The translations under genes and the position numbers were made by a program. From contig JBATEB010000206.1 of NCBI GenBank assembly GCA_049663805.1, positions 1 to 13,987 on the forward strand: 13,987 nucleotides of DNA, given 5' to 3'. This document shows, one piece after another, positions 8,162 to 13,987 of the stretch. Origin of the DNA: VBDM01 sp049663805. GTDB taxonomy: Bacteria > Pseudomonadota > Gammaproteobacteria > Burkholderiales > SG8-39. Under the pieces are notes generated by a model. That model ran no database searches and was not told the DNA's origin. It saw only the letters and a list, made by a program, of their open reading frames with translations. The stretch's first letter is position 1, and each line of letters starts with the position of its first letter.

Positions 8162-8862
8162 CCCTCGAAGTCGACGCGCTCGCGACCGCTTACGGGCGCA
8201 GTCAGGTCCTGTTCGGCGTCGCTTTTCGCGTCGGCGCCGGAGAAGTCGCGACGCTGCTCGGCCGGAACGGCATGGGAAAGACGACCACGGTGCGCTCGAT
8301 CATGGGCATGGTCCGGACTCAGGCGGGGTCGATCCGGTTCGAGGGCAGGGAACTGAGGGGGCTGCCCTCGTACCGCGTCGCGCGGGCCGGACTCGGCCTG
8401 GTGCCCGAGGGACGGCAGGTTTTTCCCAACCTGACGGTGCGCGAGAATCTGATCGCGACCGCCGTGCGGCGCGCGGCGGGAGGGAACCCGTGGACTCTCG
8501 ACGGCGTGTATTCGATGTTCCCGCAACTCGCCGAGCGCGCCGGACACCTGGGCAGCCAGCTCTCCGGCGGCGAGCAGCAGATGCTCTCCATCGGACGCGC
8601 CCTGATGACCAATCCGCGGATGCTCATCCTGGACGAGGCCACCGAGGGTCTTGCGCCGCTCGTCTGCGTCGAGATCTACCGCGCCATCGAAAAACTGAAG
8701 GCATCGGGCCTGTCGATACTGCTCATCGACAAGGACCTGCGGGCCCTGACGCGCGTCGCCGATCGGCACTACGTGCTCGAGAAAGGCCGCGTCGTGTGGA
8801 GCGGGGCCTCGCCCGAGCTGGTCGCCGACCGGGAACTTCAACACCGTTATCTCGGAGTGTGA
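8158..8862 (+). CDS. livF: LivF-type ATP-binding protein of the Liv ABC importer
   Basis: The 234-residue ATPase has Walker A GRNGMGKTT (residues 35-43), the LivF-typical LVPEGRQVFPNLTVREN (80-97), signature LSGGEQQ (135-141) and Walker B MLILDEATEGLAP (155-167). At the H-loop, where most ABC ATPases have His and E. coli LivF has Gln, the sequence is LLIDKDLRAL with Lys192. It starts in an ATGA overlap with the livG stop and closes the transporter cluster. The 113 bp that follow contain one hairpin but no T-run terminator. Confidence 0.87.
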
Positions 8863-8939
8863 TCGGGTGAAGTCGAAATGGCCGGAATCCCGGCGGCGGC
8901 ACGCGGACGGGCGCCGGCCTCGCGAGCGCCGCAGGAATT

Positions 8940-8963
8940 CTTGCGCCGACCTCGCGGTGCAAG
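8940..8963 (+). repeat. Hairpin upstream of the orphan ABC ATPase
   Basis: CTTGCGCCG (8940-8948) and CGGTGCAAG (8955-8963) form a 9-bp stem with one G-U pair and a 6-nt loop, ending 12 nt before the GTG start of the next gene. With no T-run it is either a weak end to the liv transcript or a leader structure for the ATPase gene. Confidence 0.4.
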
Positions 8964-8975
8964 TAATCTCGCGAG

Positions 8976-9641
8976 GTGCTTTCGGTCAGGAATCTGTGCA
9001 AGTCCTTTTCGGGTCCGCGCGACAAGACCGTACTGCGCGACATCAGTTTCGACCTCGCCGCGGGTGATTTCATCGCCGTGACGGGCGAGTCCGGCATCGG
9101 CAAATCGACCCTGCTGAATCTCATCGCTGGCCTGGACCATGCCGATTCCGGCCAGGTGCTTTTCGAGGGCTCCGATCTGTGCGCGCTGGACGACGACGCC
9201 CTGACGCTGCTCCGCCGCAAGCGCATGGGCTTCATCTTTCAGGCGTTCCACGTCCTGCCGTATCTTACGGTGGAGCAGAACGTCGCGCTGCCGCTGGCCC
9301 TGAACGGAGCCGCCGGGGCGAAAATGCGCTCGCGCGTGGCGGCCGTCCTCGAGGGCGTGAAACTCGGCGATCGCGGCAAGAGCCTGCCGCGGGAGCTCTC
9401 GGGCGGGGAGATGCAGCGCGTCGCAATCGCGCGCGCGCTCGCGCACCAGCCGCGCCTCGTATTCGCCGACGAGCCGACCGGAAACCTCGATCCCGAGAGC
9501 GCGCGGGAGGTGCTCGGAATGCTGCGAGGCTGCGCCAAGGGGGAGGGCGCCGCGGTGATCCTGGTGACGCATTCCTCGGCGGCCGCGAGCACCGCCGATC
9601 GCACCTACGTCCTGACGCAGGGCGGGCTCCGTCCCGCGTAA
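8976..9641 (+). CDS. LolD/MacB-type ABC ATPase without an adjacent permease
   Basis: This 221-residue ATPase is complete: Walker A GESGIGKST (residues 37-45), Q89 in FIFQAFHVLPYLT, signature LSGGEMQRVAIARAL (141-155), Walker B LVFADEPTGNLDP (161-173) and H199 in LVTHS. The EMQRVAIARAL...DEPTGNLD pattern is the MacB/LolD/FtsE branch, whose members work with FtsX/MacB-type membrane proteins in lipoprotein trafficking, toxin or antimicrobial export, or envelope remodelling. The start is GTG at 8976: an in-frame TAA lies at 8964-8966 and no other start intervenes, although the ribosome binding site is poor. No FtsX/MacB-type permease is encoded in the window, so its partner must lie elsewhere. 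Confidence 0.82.
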   Translation: MLSVRNLCKSFSGPRDKTVLRDISFDLAAGDFIAVTGESGIGKSTLLNLIAGLDHADSGQVLFEGSDLCALDDDALTLLRRKRMGFIFQAFHVLPYLTVEQNVALPLALNGAAGAKMRSRVAAVLEGVKLGDRGKSLPRELSGGEMQRVAIARALAHQPRLVFADEPTGNLDPESAREVLGMLRGCAKGEGAAVILVTHSSAAASTADRTYVLTQGGLRPA

Positions 9642-9656
9642 CGCGGCGAGCGGGCC

Positions 9657-9662
9657 TATAAT
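9657..9662 (+). promoter_or_regulatory. Consensus -10 box for the small exported protein gene
   Basis: A perfect TATAAT lies 28 nt before the ATG at 9691 and 15 nt after the preceding stop. The -35 position has only CCGCGT, so an activator or alternative contacts may be needed. It suggests the small gene is transcribed separately from the ATPase. Confidence 0.45.
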
Positions 9663-9690
9663 CGCCAGGTTCGGATCGCGGGACAACGCC

Positions 9691-10026
9691 ATGGGAAATC
9701 GAATCGCCGGTGTGTGCGCGCTGTTTTTGGCGGCCGGGCTCGAGTGCGGCTGGGCGAATGCCGGGGAGGTCAGGGTCTACCAGCCGGCGCAACTGAAGCA
9801 GGGCGAATACGAAACGCTGGCGCGCCTCTGGGTCGAAACCTGGCGCCCGCGCTTCTGGGTGCCGGCCTATGACTCGCCCGAAGAGGGTATAGCCGCGCTG
9901 CGCGACAAGGCGGAGGGGCTGGGCGCGAACGGGCTCATCAACGTCGGCTGCTACGGCGACAAGGGCCTGTTCTCCGGGGGCTCGGATTCCTTCATCTGCT
10001 ACGGAAACGCGATCAAGGTACGGTGA
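9691..10026 (+). CDS. Small exported protein with two C-terminal cysteines
   Basis: The 111-residue product begins with a signal peptide (hydrophobic residues 5-18, probable cleavage after ANA at 24). The mature part contains EYETLARLWVETWRPRFW (39-56), then an ALRDKAEGLGANGLINVGCYGDKG segment and an FICYGNAIKV end, with cysteines C87 and C103 that could form a disulfide. The 'A..LGANGLINV' pattern recalls the small alpha/beta fold of RcsF- and YbjQ-like envelope proteins, but the resemblance is slight and I do not assign a function. C19 is not in a valid lipobox (GLEC), so this should be a soluble periplasmic protein. It has its own TATAAT and faces the convergent M24 gene, 39 bp away. Confidence 0.6.
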   Translation: MGNRIAGVCALFLAAGLECGWANAGEVRVYQPAQLKQGEYETLARLWVETWRPRFWVPAYDSPEEGIAALRDKAEGLGANGLINVGCYGDKGLFSGGSDSFICYGNAIKVR

Positions 10027-10065
10027 AACGCACCGGGTTGCGGCGCGACCGCGAAGCGGTGGCCC

Positions 10066-11247
10066 TCAGCCGATCCGGAAAAGACCGCGATCGGCGCGAT
10101 GCAGGCGCTCGAAGCCCGTCTCGGTCACCCGCACCAGCTCTCCGACCTGCACGCCCGCCTTCTGATCCGGGGTGATCACGTTCGGCTGGACCACGCAGGT
10201 CATCCCGGCCTCGAGCGTCATGTCGGGAAGCGCGCCCGCGGGGCGGCTCCTGGAGCCGAGAACCGGGGGAAAGTAGCCGCCGCCGAAGCCGTGCATCAGG
10301 TCATCGTAGACGGTGAAACCCGCTTTCTCGATGACGGCGGCGGCGTCGAGGATCTGCTCCATCGTCGTGCCGTGCCGGATCACGCCCGTCACCGCATCGA
10401 ACGCCGCCTCGGCCGTCTCGTGCAGCCTGCGAAACAACGGCGTCGGCTCCGCGGCGACGGTGAAGGTCCGCAGGATCTGGCCCGGATAATCGAAGAACTG
10501 CGCGGTAATCTCGGTCGCGATGACGTCGCCGGCTCGCACCCGGCGGCTGGAGGTAAACTGCCGCGGCACGCAATACTCGGGCGCATCCATCGGCGTGACC
10601 AGGAAGTAGTGGATATAGGTTACCCCGCCGTGCGGGTGGTAGGCCGCCTCGCAGATCGCGCCCAGCTCGTGCTCGGTCATGCCCGGCCGGGCCTCGCGCC
10701 GCAAGGCTTCGATCGCAAGGTCGGTGAGCGCCGCGGCAATGCGCATCCAGTCGATCTCCTCGGAGGACTTCACCAGCCGCAGACGGACGTATTCGCGGTT
10801 CAGCTCGACCAGCGGGCCGAAGGCCGCCTCGACTTTGCGGCACTTCGCCAGGCCAAGCGCGCCCATCAGCCCGACGCGCTTCGCCCCGCGCGCCTTCAAC
10901 TCGGCGATCGCCTTGTCGATGCCCTGGTGTTCGCCCCAGCGCACCTCGGTATCGCGCGCCAGCTTCCTCGCGAGCGGCAAGTGGTTGTACCACTCGACGT
11001 ACATGAGCTGCGGCTCTCCGGGGCCGACGATCGCGTAGGCTTCGACGGTCGCGGGCCACGAGGTGAGCCAGCCGACGGCGGTTCCGGCGCGCTGCTCGCC
11101 GCACACGAGCAGGTGGTCGACCCCCGCTTTTTCCATCACCTGGGCGACCCGCGCCCGGCGGCGCGCCATCTCTGCGTCGGAAAAACGCGGATACTCCGCC
11201 GCGCGTATCGCGGCGAGTCCGGGGTCGAGATTCAGGGGATCGGACAT
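10066..11247 (-). CDS. M24 family (creatinase / aminopeptidase P fold) protein with degenerate metal site
   Basis: The 393-residue protein has a creatinase-type N-terminal domain (from about residue 25, MARRRARVAQVMEKAGVDHLLV) and a C-terminal pita-bread domain (about 165-390). At the five positions that normally hold D-D-H-E-E metal ligands I read E246 (DVIATEI), Q257 (YPGQILRTF), H319 (MHGFGGG), Q354 (VVQPN) and G369 (VGELVRVT); only the histidine is kept. This argues against a metallopeptidase and toward a metal-independent hydrolase such as creatinase, or another M24 branch acting on C-N bonds. The start at 11247 (MSDPL) fits the family N-terminus; the frame extends to an ATG at 11409, but those 54 residues look non-homologous. 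It is cytoplasmic. Proximity to the amidase-transport cluster suggests, without proving, a role in nitrogen-compound breakdown. Confidence 0.8.
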   Translation of the reverse strand: MSDPLNLDPGLAAIRAAEYPRFSDAEMARRRARVAQVMEKAGVDHLLVCGEQRAGTAVGWLTSWPATVEAYAIVGPGEPQLMYVEWYNHLPLARKLARDTEVRWGEHQGIDKAIAELKARGAKRVGLMGALGLAKCRKVEAAFGPLVELNREYVRLRLVKSSEEIDWMRIAAALTDLAIEALRREARPGMTEHELGAICEAAYHPHGGVTYIHYFLVTPMDAPEYCVPRQFTSSRRVRAGDVIATEITAQFFDYPGQILRTFTVAAEPTPLFRRLHETAEAAFDAVTGVIRHGTTMEQILDAAAVIEKAGFTVYDDLMHGFGGGYFPPVLGSRSRPAGALPDMTLEAGMTCVVQPNVITPDQKAGVQVGELVRVTETGFERLHRADRGLFRIG

Positions 11248-11453
11248 GGGGCGGCGCGTTCCGGCTTGACCGAGCAACTCGGGTGCGCAAGCATAGCGCG
11301 AAGCGCCGGTGTTCGCGAAGGCGTGCGCCGCCTCGCGTCGTCGGTCGGGTGATGGCGGCACAAAGGCCGCAGATCGGAAGATTGATCGTCCGCGTGCAAC
11401 TATTTTCATCCGGTTTGTGTCTCAAGCGATACCACATCAGAATCGGGTGAATC

Positions 11454-11885
11454 ATGAAATTCTCCAGCAAGGCCGGTCCGGCCGTGTTCGCCGGCATCTT
11501 TGTCTTGAGTCTGAGCGCCTGCGACCGGATCAAGTCGCTCTGGAAGAGCGAGGACGCTGCCGGTCCCGCTTCCGGAACGCTGGCGCAACCGGCGTCTCCG
11601 CCCACCGAGGCCAAGATCGAGGTCGCCATCCCCGGCGCCAGCCGGACGCTGGAGACGCCCAAGGCCGACGAAGACTCGATGCTTGCCGAAAAGGTCAAAG
11701 CGGCGCTCGGGGACGATCCGGACCTCAAGCTCCTGGCGATCGACGCCGCAGCCGCGGGAGGCGCCGTCACGCTCTATGGAACCGCAAATACCCTGGCGAA
11801 CCGCGAAAAAGCCGCGCGCGTTGCCTCCGGCGTTCCCGGGGTCAAGTCGGTCAGGAACCAGCTGGTGATCGTCGCCGGCTCGTAG
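11454..11885 (+). CDS. BON-domain lipoprotein
   Basis: This 143-residue protein starts with a lipoprotein signal peptide ending in the lipobox LSAC, so C23 should be lipidated. A low-complexity Pro/Ala/Ser linker (about 30-70) precedes a BON domain (about 74-141) with the typical MLAEKVKAAL helix, a central VTLYGTANT strand-turn with conserved G109, and a final GVKSVRNQLVIV strand. BON domains associate with membranes or phospholipid, as in OsmY and DolP. The residue after the lipid-bearing Cys is Asp (D24), which in enterobacteria retains lipoproteins in the inner membrane. The gene diverges from the M24 gene across 206 bp with no strong promoter match; the ribosome binding site (GGGTGA) is weak. 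Confidence 0.78.
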   Translation: MKFSSKAGPAVFAGIFVLSLSACDRIKSLWKSEDAAGPASGTLAQPASPPTEAKIEVAIPGASRTLETPKADEDSMLAEKVKAALGDDPDLKLLAIDAAAAGGAVTLYGTANTLANREKAARVASGVPGVKSVRNQLVIVAGS

Positions 11886-12288
11886 TTCGAGAGTCCGGAG
11901 CGTCTAAGTCCTTGTAGTCGCTCCGATCCTGTCCCGGATCCGGGCCGGCGCCTGTCATTCGGGGGCGGGGCTCGTTCATCCAGGCGGGCTGCCTCTTGTC
12001 AGGTTAATCCGGACACGAATTGTCAGCTTTGCCTGACAGATTTTCCTGACATATCGCGATTAGATTGGTCTCGGGCGCACGCCCTTTGCCGAGCGCGCTC
12101 CGCCAGGAGCAGGATGCGAAGCGCGAGAGAGTGCAGCTGCCAAGGCCATCGCGAAGGGTGCGACCGCGCCCGGCCGCGACCCCGACCCAGGAAAGCGAAT
12201 TTCCACGCAAGTGAAGCACGTCGGAGGGTTCGAGGCGCGCCTTTGCGCATCGGCGCCGTTGTTCCCACAACCCCTAAAGGAGAATGCA
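11886..12288. other. 403-bp non-coding region between BON and AWSS-repeat genes
   Basis: No convincing gene lies here. Just after the BON stop is a hairpin (CGGAGCG 11896-11902 with CGCTCCG 11919-11925) with no T-run, then a self-complementary CCCGGATCCGGG at 11933-11944. The middle (about 11996-12066) is locally AT-richer and holds four TGTCAG/CTGACA half-sites. The last 200 bp have no obvious signal until the AAAGGAGA ribosome binding site at 12276-12283. This is an unusually long gap for this compact window, so a regulatory leader or an unrecognised small RNA is possible. Confidence 0.5.
11997..12051. promoter_or_regulatory. Cluster of four TGTCAG / CTGACA half-sites (putative operator)
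   Basis: Two forward sites, TGTCAGG (11997-12003) and TGTCAG (12021-12026), are followed by two inverted ones, CCTGACA (12032-12038) and CCTGACA (12045-12051). The central pair forms a perfect 6-bp inverted repeat with a 6-nt spacer. Such symmetry in an AT-richer patch is typical of a dimeric regulator's binding site. The regulator is not identifiable from sequence. A possible -10-like TAGATT lies at 12061-12066. Confidence 0.45.
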
Positions 12289-13008
12289 ATGCAAACGAGA
12301 CTGACCGATCGACCGATTCACCAAGTGATCGCCGGCATAGAGGCACTCGACCTCGAGCCGGTCATGCAGAGAATGATGGATGCCGAGCTGGGTGAAGACT
12401 GGACCCGCGAGTATGCCGAGAGCGTCGGGCGCGCGTACCGGAACTACCTGACGATGCTGGCGAGCTTTCAGGAAGATGCCGAGGACATCGTTCTGAGCAG
12501 GGACGTCGACGAGTTCTGGCATACGCACATCCTCCAGACGATCAAGTACACCGAAGACTGCGAGCGGGTATTCGGCCGCTACCTGCATCACAATCCGCAC
12601 ATCGGCGAACGCAAACCCGAGGACCTGGAGAAGAAGGCGGCCTTGACCGAGAAGACCCGGCGGCTCTACCAGCAGAAATTCGGCGCTGCCGGCGGGGCGG
12701 CCTGGGCGGGCGCCGGTGCGATGAGCGACAGTGCGTGGTCATCCGCCGCTATTCGGACCGGTGACGCCGCATGGTCCTCGGCTGCCATGCGGAGCGAAGG
12801 GGTCGCCTGGTCTTCGGCGGCGATCAAAGCCGCGGCATGGTCCTCGGCCGCGATTCGTACCGAGAATGCGGCGTGGTCCTCGGTTGCGATCAAAGCCGAG
12901 AATGCAGCGTGGTCCTCGGCTGCCATTCTGCCTGAAAATGCCGCCTGGTCTTCCGTGGCAGTCAGGCCGAACGCCTCGGCGCGGGTCGCGGCTTCCGCAG
13001 CCGATTGA
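12289..13008 (+). CDS. DUF1399/GRDP-like domain protein with C-terminal AWSS 12-residue repeats
   Basis: The ATG at 12289 has an excellent AAGGAGA ribosome binding site 5 nt upstream; the product is 239 residues. Residues 1-132 form a charged, mostly helical domain with DVDEFWHTHILQTIKYTEDC (72-91) and VFGRYLHHNP (94-103). This 'D..WH.H.L...Y..DC...G..LHH' pattern resembles DUF1399 (glycine-rich domain protein-like) proteins, whose role in bacteria is unclear; H78, H80, C91, H100, H101 and H104 could bind a metal. Residues 133-239 are low-complexity and contain seven copies of AWSS(A/V)A(I/M/V)(R/K/L)xxx. There is no signal peptide or membrane helix, and C91 is the only cysteine. Function is unknown: a modified-peptide precursor with a folded leader-like domain, or a repeat scaffold, are the two ideas. 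No modifying enzyme is encoded within the window. Confidence 0.75.
   Translation: MQTRLTDRPIHQVIAGIEALDLEPVMQRMMDAELGEDWTREYAESVGRAYRNYLTMLASFQEDAEDIVLSRDVDEFWHTHILQTIKYTEDCERVFGRYLHHNPHIGERKPEDLEKKAALTEKTRRLYQQKFGAAGGAAWAGAGAMSDSAWSSAAIRTGDAAWSSAAMRSEGVAWSSAAIKAAAWSSAAIRTENAAWSSVAIKAENAAWSSAAILPENAAWSSVAVRPNASARVAASAAD
12733..12978 (+). repeat. Seven in-frame 36-bp repeats encoding AWSS units
   Basis: Units start at 12733, 12769, 12805, 12835, 12871, 12907 and 12943, each opening with Ala-Trp-Ser-Ser. Trp positions are 150, 162, 174, 184, 196, 208 and 220, so spacing is 12 residues except for one 10-residue unit with a 2-residue deletion. The consensus is AWSS-A/V-A-I-R/K-x-E-N-A. Codons vary between copies (TCC TCG, TCT TCG, TCA TCC, TCT TCC for Ser-Ser), so the protein motif is kept more strictly than the DNA. 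A possible degenerate copy is AWAGA at W139. Confidence 0.9.
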
Positions 13009-13040
13009 CCTTGGGAGATCGAGCCTAGGGTTCCACCGAA

Positions 13041-13070
13041 AATGGAGACCGGAGCAATCCGGTCTCCATT
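13041..13070 (+). terminator. Perfect 12-bp hairpin after the AWSS-repeat gene
   Basis: AATGGAGACCGG (13041-13052) and CCGGTCTCCATT (13059-13070) are perfect inverted arms with a 6-nt loop, 32 nt after the stop. An A-rich stretch precedes it, but only TT and then CCTGCC follow, so termination on the plus strand would be imperfect. It probably ends or protects the repeat-gene transcript. Confidence 0.55.
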
Positions 13071-13204
13071 CCTGCCACGCTCCGGCAGAGGGGATTCAGC
13101 GCCAGGGTACGCGACGCGTGGCAGCTGGGGATTCATTCAGATGGAACGCTATTGCAGTAGACTTGGTTCCAGGCAAACCAGAGGAGCGCTCGGGAAATCG
13201 AATC

Positions 13205-13987
13205 ATGAAGGCATTGGTTGGCGGGACTGCTCTACGGGCGCGCAACAGCACGATACTGCCTTGGGCAGTGCCGGGGATCGGGGTACTCGCGTCGTTTCTT
13301 TTGTTTGCGATCATCGAAGACAACATAGACAGTGCCGCCGAGGAGCGGTTCAACCACCAGACGATCGAAGCAAAGCGCGTTATCGATGCGCGTATTCGTT
13401 CCTATGCGGATGTCTTGTACGGAGTGCGAGCGTTATTCGACACGCGCGGTTCCGTCAGCAGGCTTCAATTCCATCGCTTTGTCGAGTCGTTGGACTTGAA
13501 GACCAGGTTTCCGGGTTTCGAGGTCGTGAACTATGCGGCTCATGTTCGCGCTGATGAAAAACAGCGCTTCGAGGAATCTGTGCGCCGCGATACCAGTCTT
13601 GACCCGAGGGGCTACCCACGGTTCGTCATCAAGACTCTTGGGGAGCGGAAGGAATATCTCGTGCTGACGTACCTCGAGCCCATGACCGATAACGAATTCG
13701 CGTTTGGCCTCGACCTCGCGGTCAATCCCGCGATCAGCAACCCAAAAGCCGCCGCATTGGCTCAGGACTTGGCGCGGGATTCCGGGAAATTGACCGCGCC
13801 GTCGGCGATAAAGGAGTCGGACTCGTCCCTTTCCCGCATTCTGACGATGGAAGTCGGCGGCCGGACGTGGGAGATCCATTTCAGCGCGCAGAGAGATGCA
13901 TTTGTCGACGGTGTGGACAGGTACTATCCCTGGATGGTCCTTATGGGAGGCCTGCTTTCGAGCCTCCTGCTGTTCGGCGTCCTGCAC
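13205..13987 (+). CDS. CHASE-domain membrane sensor, 3' end outside window
   Basis: From the ATG at 13205 the frame stays open to the last base, giving 261 residues with no stop. The protein has a first membrane helix (about 17-37), a periplasmic CHASE domain (about 60-205) recognised by VLYGVRALFDTRGSVSR, FHRFVESLDLKTRFPGFE and the YLVLTYLEPMTDNEFAFGLDL strand, and a second helix beginning near 242. CHASE domains sense small ligands outside the membrane. The signalling module (histidine kinase, diguanylate cyclase or phosphodiesterase) lies past the window end and cannot be named. The ribosome binding site is weak. Codon use (TTG, GTT, CTT, GCT, ATA) is visibly less GC-biased than in the transporter genes, hinting at a different history. 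It follows the repeat gene by 196 bp. Confidence 0.8.
   Translation, partial: MKALVGGTALRARNSTILPWAVPGIGVLASFLLFAIIEDNIDSAAEERFNHQTIEAKRVIDARIRSYADVLYGVRALFDTRGSVSRLQFHRFVESLDLKTRFPGFEVVNYAAHVRADEKQRFEESVRRDTSLDPRGYPRFVIKTLGERKEYLVLTYLEPMTDNEFAFGLDLAVNPAISNPKAAALAQDLARDSGKLTAPSAIKESDSSLSRILTMEVGGRTWEIHFSAQRDAFVDGVDRYYPWMVLMGGLLSSLLLFGVLH

Noticed and set aside
8918..8976. CCTCGCGAG / CTCGCGAGG inverted pair around the start of the ATPase gene
   Set aside because: The arms are short, themselves near-palindromic CG-rich words with a 41-nt spacer, and could easily occur by chance at this base composition.
10048..10060. ACCGC-GAA-GCGGT hairpin between the convergent exported-protein and M24 genes, considered as a bidirectional terminator
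   Set aside because: A 5-bp stem without T-runs on either side is too weak to call.
12052..12288. Search for a sigma-70 promoter or small gene in the leader of the repeat gene
   Set aside because: No -35/-10 pair with acceptable spacing was found around TAGATT at 12061-12066, and short frames here lack a ribosome binding site or protein-like composition.
12733..12978. Regular 36-bp repeats considered as a CRISPR-like array
   Set aside because: They stay in frame inside a gene with a strong ribosome binding site, have no unique spacers, and vary mostly at synonymous positions.
13042..13554. Plus-strand open frame of 170 codons over the right end
   Set aside because: The frame starting at 13205 is open to the window end and reads as a CHASE domain with two membrane helices; this one is its out-of-frame shadow.
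13433..13987. Minus-strand open frame running to the window edge
   Set aside because: The translation has no recognisable domain and lies wholly opposite the CHASE sensor gene.

Overview
The window is about 14 kb of GC-rich, densely coded bacterial chromosome. Base composition, gene style and the protein families suggest a betaproteobacterium, probably a Burkholderiales-like soil or water organism. That placement is inference, since no rRNA or other marker gene is present.

Layout. Positions 1-588 hold the C-terminal part of a methylenetetrahydrofolate reductase-like gene. It converges on a minus-strand gene (673-1551) for an NMT1/THI5-type binding-protein fold that has no signal peptide. A 149-bp divergent intergenic region with a fairly good promoter then starts a long plus-strand cluster (1701-8862): DUF2848 protein, cupin, amidase-signature hydrolase, and a complete branched-chain-amino-acid-type (Liv) ABC importer made of a periplasmic binding protein, two permeases and two ATPases. 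The simplest reading is import of an amide- or amino-acid-like compound followed by hydrolysis in the cytoplasm. The binding-protein gene is flanked by two hairpins before its ribosome binding site and a strong intrinsic terminator after its stop, which would make it the most abundant product of the cluster.

Next come a lone LolD/MacB-type ABC ATPase (8976-9641), a small exported two-cysteine protein (9691-10026), a minus-strand M24-family (creatinase/aminopeptidase P fold) protein that has lost most metal ligands (10066-11247), and a BON-domain lipoprotein (11454-11885).

The right end differs in character. A 403-bp non-coding stretch carries a cluster of TGTCAG/CTGACA half-sites. It precedes a gene (12289-13008) whose N-terminal domain resembles the DUF1399/GRDP-like family and whose C-terminal tail has seven near-perfect copies of a 12-residue AWSS repeat. 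This is the most unusual object in the window and the best candidate for something undescribed, possibly a modified multi-core peptide precursor or a repeat surface/adaptor protein. A perfect 12-bp hairpin follows it. The window ends inside a CHASE-domain membrane sensor gene (13205 onward) whose codon use is visibly less GC-rich than the rest.

No tRNA, rRNA, CRISPR array, insertion sequence or integrase was seen.
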